Notes under the pieces: generated by a model
Database searches by the model: none
The model's input: the letters and a program-made list of their open reading frames with translations, nothing else
Told to the model about the DNA's origin: nothing
Translations under genes and position numbers: made by a program
Origin: Deltaproteobacteria bacterium
GTDB lineage: Bacteria; Desulfobacterota; DSM-4660; Desulfatiglandales; HGW-15
Direction of reading: 5' to 3'
Assembly (NCBI GenBank): GCA_020342025.1
Contig: CP070840.1
Location: 3,474,432-3,485,248 of the forward strand
Length of the DNA: 10,817 bases
Shown: positions 6,380 to 10,817 of the stretch, piece by piece
Layout of the letters: every line of letters begins with the position of its first letter
How positions within the stretch are numbered: the stretch's first letter is position 1

Positions 6380-6408
6380 AATAGAGCAGAGACTGATTGA
6401 CAAGTCAA
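6380..6408 (-). promoter_or_regulatory. Candidate promoter of the TetR gene
   Basis: On the minus strand TTGACT (6408-6403) and TCTATT (6385-6380) are separated by 17 bases. Initiation about seven bases past the -10 box would fall near 6373, immediately before the ATG at 6372. That would give a leaderless mRNA and explain the missing ribosome site. The -10 box matches only four of six positions. Confidence 0.5.
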
Positions 6409-6411
6409 TCA
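6394..6411. promoter_or_regulatory. Palindromic TetR/FadR-type operator
   Basis: TGATTGAC-AA-GTCAATCA is a perfect 8+8 inverted repeat with a two-base centre. It overlaps the -35 box and spacer of the predicted TetR promoter, 21 bases upstream of the chosen ATG. Size and TGA...TCA ends resemble acyl-CoA-responsive TetR operators such as Bacillus FadR (TGAATGANTANTCATTCA, from memory). Autorepression by the adjacent TetR protein is the natural reading. I saw no second copy in the window, including before the crotonase and IS promoter. Confidence 0.72.
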
Positions 6412-6582
6412 ATTTTTCTCTTCCCCCTTCCTTGACACCGCGTTTCGCCATTCTTAATTTGGAGTCATAGAAAGACCGTTTCAACATCTAACTCATCGCC
6501 ATGACAGAATAAAATTTTTTTCTAAGCACGCTCAGAGGCGAGGAGCTGAAAGCCTGGAAATAGGGGGCAAGGAGGTGGCAAA

Positions 6583-7032
6583 ATGGAAGTAAAAAAGATC
6601 CTGTGGCCTACGGACTTCTCAGATAATTCGGAACATGCTCTGCCCTACGTGAGATCATTGGGGGAGAAATATCAGACCGAAGTACACGTTCTTTACGTCA
6701 TACCCGAATTGGCTAATCACGAACCCTGGTATGGCGAGTTCGATCAGTCACACATCGATAAGATTCACGAATGGGAAAGAAAGACGGCCGAGAAGAGGCT
6801 CAACGAAATATGTGAGAAATATTTGGAAGGGTGTCCTTTATATGTCAGGCACATTGCTATGGGGGATCCTGCCGAGGAGATACTGAAGCTTGTTGAGAAT
6901 GAAAAGGTGGACATGGTGGTGATGGCTAGCCACGGGCGAAAAGGTCATTTTCATTTTGGCAGCGTCGCCGAAAAGGTGGTCAAAAACGCGCCAGTCCCCA
7001 CAATTACGGTGCCTATTTCTTCGAGGAATTAA
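6583..7032 (+). CDS. Universal stress protein (UspA family)
   Basis: Single-domain universal stress protein of 149 residues, a cytoplasmic alpha/beta fold often binding ATP or AMP and made in stress or stationary phase. Strand 1 and the adenine-contact aspartate are in KKILWPTDFSDNS (4-16, D11); strand 2 is VHVLYVIPE (34-42); strand 4 is VDMVVMASHG (109-118); the C-terminal block is GSVAEKVVKNAPVPTITVP (126-144). The canonical ATP motif G-2x-G-9x-G(S/T) is altered: the first Gly is Ala115 and the loop between Gly118 and GS (126-127) is seven residues, not nine. Nucleotide binding may therefore be weak. A strong AAGGAGGTG lies five bases before the ATG. It is divergent from the TetR gene and convergent with selA. 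No clear promoter was identified in the 170-base upstream gap. Confidence 0.93.
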   Translation: MEVKKILWPTDFSDNSEHALPYVRSLGEKYQTEVHVLYVIPELANHEPWYGEFDQSHIDKIHEWERKTAEKRLNEICEKYLEGCPLYVRHIAMGDPAEEILKLVENEKVDMVVMASHGRKGHFHFGSVAEKVVKNAPVPTITVPISSRN

Positions 7033-7067
7033 TCGCCGGGCGATGGGCAGAAGGAGCGCAATCTGCT

Positions 7068-8474
7068 CTAGGGCGCAGCCAGCTCTTTGATGGCTTTCGC
7101 CACTGTCTTCAATTCCTTTTCCTGGACAGTCCTCACATCCAGCAAGACGTGGTCCTTTTCTACCCTTACTATGATAGGGGGGATATAGGACCTTAACCAT
7201 TTCTCCATCTGATGTGCTGACAGCTTCTCAGGGACCAAACACAACAAGCGACTTGGCAGTTCAAGAAGGGGAAATGCGCCTCCTCCTACGCGGGAAATGC
7301 CATCCGTCTGATCGAGGGCAAAATTTGGGGTATCCAGCTTTCCGATCATCCTGGCAAGACGTCTAACTTTTGCCTTTAAGGCCTCGTACGGTTGACATAT
7401 CATGTTCAGGGTGGGTATTTCTTTTACCGCCGTGTTCTCATCCCTATACATGTTGAGGGTCTCTTCCAAAGCGAGAAGGGTGAGTTTGTCAATTCTTAGT
7501 GCCCTGGTCATGGGGTTGTTTTTAATCGCCTCAATGAGATCACTCCTTCCCAGAATGATCCCTGCCTGCGGGCCTCCTAGTAATTTGTCACCACTGAAAG
7601 TGACCAGATCCACGCCATGGGCCAGGGCCTCTTGAACAGTGGGTTCCTTGGGGATACCATATTTTGAGAAATCAACCAGGCACCCACTACCCAAATCTTC
7701 CATGACGGGTATGCCATATTTATTTCCGAGTTTCACCAGCTGAGAAGCCTCAACATCTTCTGTAAAGCCCACGATCTGGAAATTGCTTCTGTGCACCCTC
7801 AAGAGAAGGGCTGTCTCTGGAGTGATGGCCTCTTCAAAATCCCGAAGATGGGTCTTGTTGGTGGTCCCCACTTCCACCATCTTTACACCGCTCTTTCGCA
7901 TCACATCAGGCATACGGAAAGAACCACCTATCTCCACCAATTCGCCCCGGGATACAATCGCCTCACGCCCCTTTGCCAGCGTTTCGAGGGAAAGGAGCAC
8001 GGCACCCGCATTGTTATTGACCACCATGGCTCCCTCTGCGGAGGTCAATTCTTTGAGGATGCCTTCCACATGAACATATCTGCTCCCCCTCTTGCCTTGA
8101 TCTAGATTGTATTCAAGGTTACTGTACCCACCACTGAGGGGTCTGAAGCTCTGCAATACCCTCTCGGCCAAAATGGACCGTCCCAGATTGGTATGAACGA
8201 CAACGCCTGTGGCATTGATAACCGCTCTGAGACTGGATTGGGCCAGCAGGCCTATTCTATCCAGCACCTTTTCTGAAACCCACTCCGTACTCAAATCAGA
8301 CGGGTCTTCAAATTCATCCTTTGCGATTCCTTGCCGAATCTCATCCAGGACCTGATGTATCCCCTTGAGGATCAGGCTTCGTGGAAAGGTGGATGTGGCT
8401 TCAATGAGATGGGGCTCGTCCAGAAGGCGATCTACGGCCGGTATTTTCCTGAACAACGCCTGTTTATCAACCAC
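7068..8474 (-). CDS. selA: L-seryl-tRNA(Sec) selenium transferase (selenocysteine synthase)
   Basis: PLP enzyme that converts seryl-tRNA(Sec) to selenocysteyl-tRNA(Sec) with selenophosphate in the cytoplasm. The 468 residues match the normal length. Features in order: N-terminal tRNA-binding region beginning LFRKIPAVDRLL (7-18); RAVINATGVVVHTNLGRS (83-100), the hallmark of bacterial SelA; GKRGSRYVHVE (127-137); VNNNAGAVLL (152-161); EDLGSG (259-264); and the Schiff-base lysine K297 in FSGDKLLGGPQAG (293-305). GTG start, eight bases after AAAGGAG. selB, selC and selD are not in the window. It ends 35 bases from the convergent stress protein gene. SelA presence implies that the organism makes selenoproteins; a formate dehydrogenase-like molybdoenzyme lies nearby. 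Confidence 0.97.
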   Translation of the reverse strand: MVDKQALFRKIPAVDRLLDEPHLIEATSTFPRSLILKGIHQVLDEIRQGIAKDEFEDPSDLSTEWVSEKVLDRIGLLAQSSLRAVINATGVVVHTNLGRSILAERVLQSFRPLSGGYSNLEYNLDQGKRGSRYVHVEGILKELTSAEGAMVVNNNAGAVLLSLETLAKGREAIVSRGELVEIGGSFRMPDVMRKSGVKMVEVGTTNKTHLRDFEEAITPETALLLRVHRSNFQIVGFTEDVEASQLVKLGNKYGIPVMEDLGSGCLVDFSKYGIPKEPTVQEALAHGVDLVTFSGDKLLGGPQAGIILGRSDLIEAIKNNPMTRALRIDKLTLLALEETLNMYRDENTAVKEIPTLNMICQPYEALKAKVRRLARMIGKLDTPNFALDQTDGISRVGGGAFPLLELPSRLLCLVPEKLSAHQMEKWLRSYIPPIIVRVEKDHVLLDVRTVQEKELKTVAKAIKELAAP

Positions 8475-8496
8475 TGATCAATCTCCTTTAAAAACC

Positions 8497-8527
8497 ATCA
8501 TACCAAAGATGCAGTGGAGAGGACCAA
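8497..8527 (-). promoter_or_regulatory. Candidate selA promoter (extended -10)
   Basis: On the minus strand TATGAT (8502-8497) matches five of six -10 bases and is preceded by TGG, the extended -10 TGN motif. A weak -35 TTGGTC (8527-8522) lies 19 bases upstream. The start would be near 8490, giving a leader of about 16 bases that holds the AAAGGAG ribosome site. It backs onto the tRNA-His promoter on the other strand. Confidence 0.42.
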
Positions 8528-8534
8528 CTTTTTG

Positions 8535-8562
8535 TTGCAAAACCCAAAAAAAATGATACATT
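8535..8562 (+). promoter_or_regulatory. Candidate tRNA-His promoter
   Basis: TTGCAA (8535-8540) and TACATT (8557-8562) are separated by 16 bases, each matching four of six consensus positions. Initiation would be near 8569, seven bases before the tRNA. The intervening A-run (8546-8553) is typical of curved promoter DNA. Evidence is position plus weak boxes. Confidence 0.35.
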
Positions 8563-8575
8563 TAGACCTGAATAT

Positions 8576-8652
8576 GGTGGGTGTAGCTCAGTTGGTAGAG
8601 CACTGGGTTGTGGCCCCAGTTGTCGCGGGTTCAAGTCCCGTCACTCACCCCA
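8576..8652 (+). tRNA. tRNA-His (anticodon GTG), CCA encoded
   Basis: A full cloverleaf can be drawn. The acceptor stem is GTGGGTG/CACTCAC with one G-U pair, plus the extra G at -1 (8576) facing discriminator C73 (8649), the identity signature of tRNA-His. The D arm is GCTCAGTTGGTAGAGC; the anticodon arm CTGGG/CCCAG holds loop TTGTGGC with anticodon GTG; the T arm is GCGGG-TTCAAGT-CCCGT. CCA is encoded at 8650-8652. It is a single gene with its own terminator just downstream. Confidence 0.97.
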
Positions 8653-8668
8653 AAAGCCAAAAACATAG

Positions 8669-8690
8669 GGGGGTTAGAGACCCCCTTTTT
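8669..8690 (+). terminator. Rho-independent terminator of the tRNA-His gene
   Basis: Stem GGGGGT/ACCCCC (8669-8674 and 8680-8685) with loop TAGAG is followed directly by five T residues and then CTTT. It lies 17 bases after the encoded CCA, as expected for a single-gene tRNA unit. Confidence 0.87.
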
Positions 8691-9026
8691 CTTTGGTGCG
8701 CCCGTTTTGAGCCTTTCCAAAGTCCACAAGCAGAGCAAAATAACACAATCACAGTAGATTGAAGCAGGGAGTAAACCGCAACTTTCGCAGACGTCGTACA
8801 TCACGATTTTGTAGAAGTATTGCGGAAAAATACCAACTCAAGCAGGCCTATGAGTGCCCGCAAAGAAACAGTGCTTCCGGACTAAAGAAATCACGCCCAG
8901 CAAGTATGTTTTGGGGGCAAAGAATTTGTGATCTAATTTTGGTGAGTTTCAAACTTTTGCAGGACTTCTTAAAAATACTGATCAAATCAATACTTAAGGC
9001 CTAAAAGATTGGGACACGCTTGGGTT
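8691..9026. other. Intergenic region with no recognisable gene
   Basis: About 335 bases between the tRNA-His terminator and the 3' end of the molybdoenzyme gene. The longest frame here (8759-9004, plus) is basic, low in complexity and has no ribosome site, so I do not call it. An 11-base near-repeat AACTTTYGCAG occurs in the same orientation at 8780-8790 and 8952-8962; it might be debris of a mobile element but is too short to support one. The T-poor 3' flank of the molybdoenzyme shows no clear terminator. Confidence 0.6.
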
Positions 9027-10817
9027 TTAAGCAGAATTGACTTTATAGACTTTGCAAAGGAGACCGCGAAGCGGCCATCCTCCACTGAGTCGATTGCAAA
9101 CGTCAGGGTCATCATTCGTTAACACATTAATATTTGACTTCCAGACTCCATGAAGAGATGGTTCCGCTCCATCTTCCTCCGGGAACCACCAGCCGTGCTG
9201 TGCATGGACCACTCTGGGATCGATCCCTTCAAATACCTGGCATTTTTGCTTGATTCTTCCTCGGGGAGACTCGATCCATACCCAATCTCCGTCCTCCATG
9301 CCCAATTCCTTTGCCGTACCCGGATGGATCTGCATGATGGGATGAGGGTGCATTTTTCTCATGGATTTTACTTGGCGATGCTCTGAGTGATAGAAAGGTT
9401 GATGTCGACCGCCAGTCGTCAGGATAAGGGGGTATTCCTTTGACAGGTCTGGACGGCTGTAAGGGGATTCTGCTGGCTCGCAATACTGAGGCAGTGGGTC
9501 ATAGCCCAGGTCCTCAAGGGTTTTCGAATAAAGCTCAATCTTCCCGGTAGAAGTTGCAAAACCCTCCTTCTTATATCGTTGATGCTCTCTTGGCGCGGAG
9601 AGATATCCACCTTTGTTCATAAACTCCCGAAAGGTTAATCCAATTGGGCCCAATCGAAAATCATACAGATCTTCAAGGGTCTCCCAGGGCCAATCATCCC
9701 TTTGGCCCAGTTGCAGCCCTAATTCCCGCCAGATATCATAGTCATCCCGTCGATCATATTGTCCCTCGACTGTCTTGGGCATTGCCCGTTCGCTCCCAAC
9801 GATCCCCGAGTAAGTCCAGAGCCAAGGTCTTTCCAAGTATGTCGTTGCGGGTAGCACATAATCGGCTAATTGGGCGCTGGGTGTCATGAAGAAATCTACA
9901 ACAACATAAAGGTTTAAGCGCTTGAGAGCTTCGTAAACGAGCCTCGCGTTCGGTACCGTCACCATAGGATTGCTTGAGAGGGTAATCATGCCCCTAACCG
10001 GGTAGGGTTCCCCCGTGAGGATGGCTCGCCATATGGTGGGACCGTGTGCGTAGACTTCATAGGAGCTTCGGTTAAAGGCCTCATTCCCCCATACTCTTTC
10101 CACGTGGGCCTGTACCGAATCAAAGGCTTTTCGGGACATAAGCCGGAAATGATCAATACCAAGGGTCTTATTGATCTGCTCTGCAGATAGCCTATCATGA
10201 GCTGCAATAGCCTGCTCGTGGATAATCCCGGGATAGGGCGTCGAAAAAACATCACCCCCTTTCACATCCACGTTTCCGCAAAGAGCTGAAAGAATGAAGT
10301 GCGCCTGCAAAGTCTCGATGCTATTACCAAGATGTTCGATCCCCATGCCGTGACTAGTGACCCCAGGTTTGAGTGTGGCGTACCATTCGGCGGCCTGCCT
10401 TATTTTATCAGCAGGGATCCAAGTGATCTCTGACACTTTGTCAATGGGATATTGCTGAGCCCTTTCCTTAAGTTCGTCAAACCCGTAACACCAGTTTTTC
10501 ACAAACTCTTTGTCATAAAGTTTTTTCTGAATGACATGGTTAATGAGGCCGAGGCCGAGGGCGCAGTCTGTTCCCGGACGAATTTGAAGCCACAGATCGG
10601 CCTGTTTTACAGAGTCTATCCCTCGTGGATCAATGACAATGACTTTTGCCCCATACTCTTTGCGTGCATGTTAAGCCGCTTTCCAGAATACATCCCAATA
10701 TCGTGGACCTCCCCCGCCCCAGAGCAGCACACACTTCGTATTGGGCCGGACAACAGGGATATTTCTTGGTACAAAATACTTTTTTAAACGGGGATTACTG
10801 AGCATTTGTCCTAATAA
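9027..10817 (-). pseudogene. Molybdopterin oxidoreductase (formate dehydrogenase/acetylene hydratase superfamily), interrupted by an in-frame TAA; 5' end outside the window
   Basis: The frame covers 597 codons from the right edge to the stop at 9027-9029. Codon 49 (10671-10673) is TAA. Homology runs straight through it in one frame: before it KCVLLWGGGGPRYWDVFWKAA, after it HARKEYGAKVIVIDPRG and WLQIRPGTDCALGLGLIN, which are consecutive parts of the bis-MGD domain. Downstream are LYDKEFVKNWCYGFDEL, SHGMGIEHLGNSIETLQ, a second MGD-binding half with MITLSSNPMV and FFMTPSAQLADYVLPATTYLE, and the C-terminal molydopterin-binding barrel (about residues 357-487 counted from the GTG at 10502) with PLILTTGGRHQ, LGMEDGDWVWIESPRGRIKQ and HAQHGWWFPEE. 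The last block and GVWKSNINVLT recall acetylene hydratase-like enzymes (from memory). The GTG at 10502 and other internal starts sit within conserved sequence and are unlikely to be real. The iron-sulfur domain and metal-ligand residue would lie outside the window. Nonsense mutation or sequence error. Confidence 0.85.

Noticed and set aside
7032..7067. Possible bidirectional terminator between the stress protein gene and selA
   Set aside because: ATCGCC-G-GGCGAT is palindromic but leaves almost no loop, and no T-run follows on either strand.
8514..8762. An 82-codon plus-strand open frame over the tRNA
   Set aside because: It runs through the tRNA-His and its terminator, so the sequence is RNA-gene and spacer, not protein-coding.
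10671..10673. Recoding of the in-frame stop as selenocysteine or pyrrolysine
   Set aside because: The codon is TAA; selenocysteine uses TGA and pyrrolysine TAG, so selA nearby does not rescue this frame.

Overview
The window most likely comes from an anaerobic, sulfate-reducing or syntrophic type bacterium of the former Deltaproteobacteria (Desulfobacterota). That is an inference from gene content: an acyl-CoA catabolic cluster with long-chain/isovaleryl-type acyl-CoA dehydrogenases, a selenocysteine synthase gene, a large molybdopterin oxidoreductase, a universal stress protein, and intergenic repeats of a style common in that group. GC content is moderate. No ribosomal or other marker gene is present to fix the taxonomy.

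Left part (1-6408, all minus strand, so read right to left): a TetR-family regulator (5752-6372) with a perfect palindromic operator over its own promoter; then the remnant of an IS3-family insertion sequence (about 5340-5632) that has removed the 5' part of an acyl-CoA dehydrogenase gene, leaving its last 120 codons (4978-5340); then a crotonase-fold enoyl-CoA hydratase/isomerase (4212-4985), a 273-bp element with 19-bp terminal inverted repeats (3933-4205), a MaoC-type hydratase (3444-3911), a small SCP2 lipid-binding protein (3083-3409), two paralogous acyl-CoA dehydrogenases (1833-2978 and 556-1791), and the first 162 codons of an acyl-CoA carboxylase carboxyltransferase subunit (1-488, running off the edge). 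Together these look like a beta-oxidation-type pathway with a carboxylation step, for a branched, terpenoid-like or otherwise unusual acyl-CoA. The exact substrate cannot be read from the sequence. The IS remnant carries a near-consensus promoter pointing into the cluster, so it may now drive the cluster apart from the TetR gene.

Middle part: a universal stress protein gene on the plus strand (6583-7032) converges on selA (7068-8474, minus strand), which encodes the PLP enzyme that makes selenocysteyl-tRNA. A tRNA-His gene with encoded CCA (8576-8652) and its own terminator follows on the plus strand. About 335 bp without a recognisable gene come next.

Right part: a molybdopterin-dependent oxidoreductase of the formate dehydrogenase/acetylene hydratase superfamily (9027 to the edge, minus strand). 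Its reading frame is complete at the C-terminus but has an in-frame TAA at 10671-10673. Coding similarity continues on both sides of this stop, so the gene is a pseudogene or carries a sequence error. I found no CRISPR array, phage region or defence system. The most interesting signals are the IS/dehydrogenase fusion with its outward promoter, the inverted-repeat element inside the operon, the ochre codon in the molybdoenzyme, and the extended tail of one dehydrogenase next to a 14-bp direct repeat.
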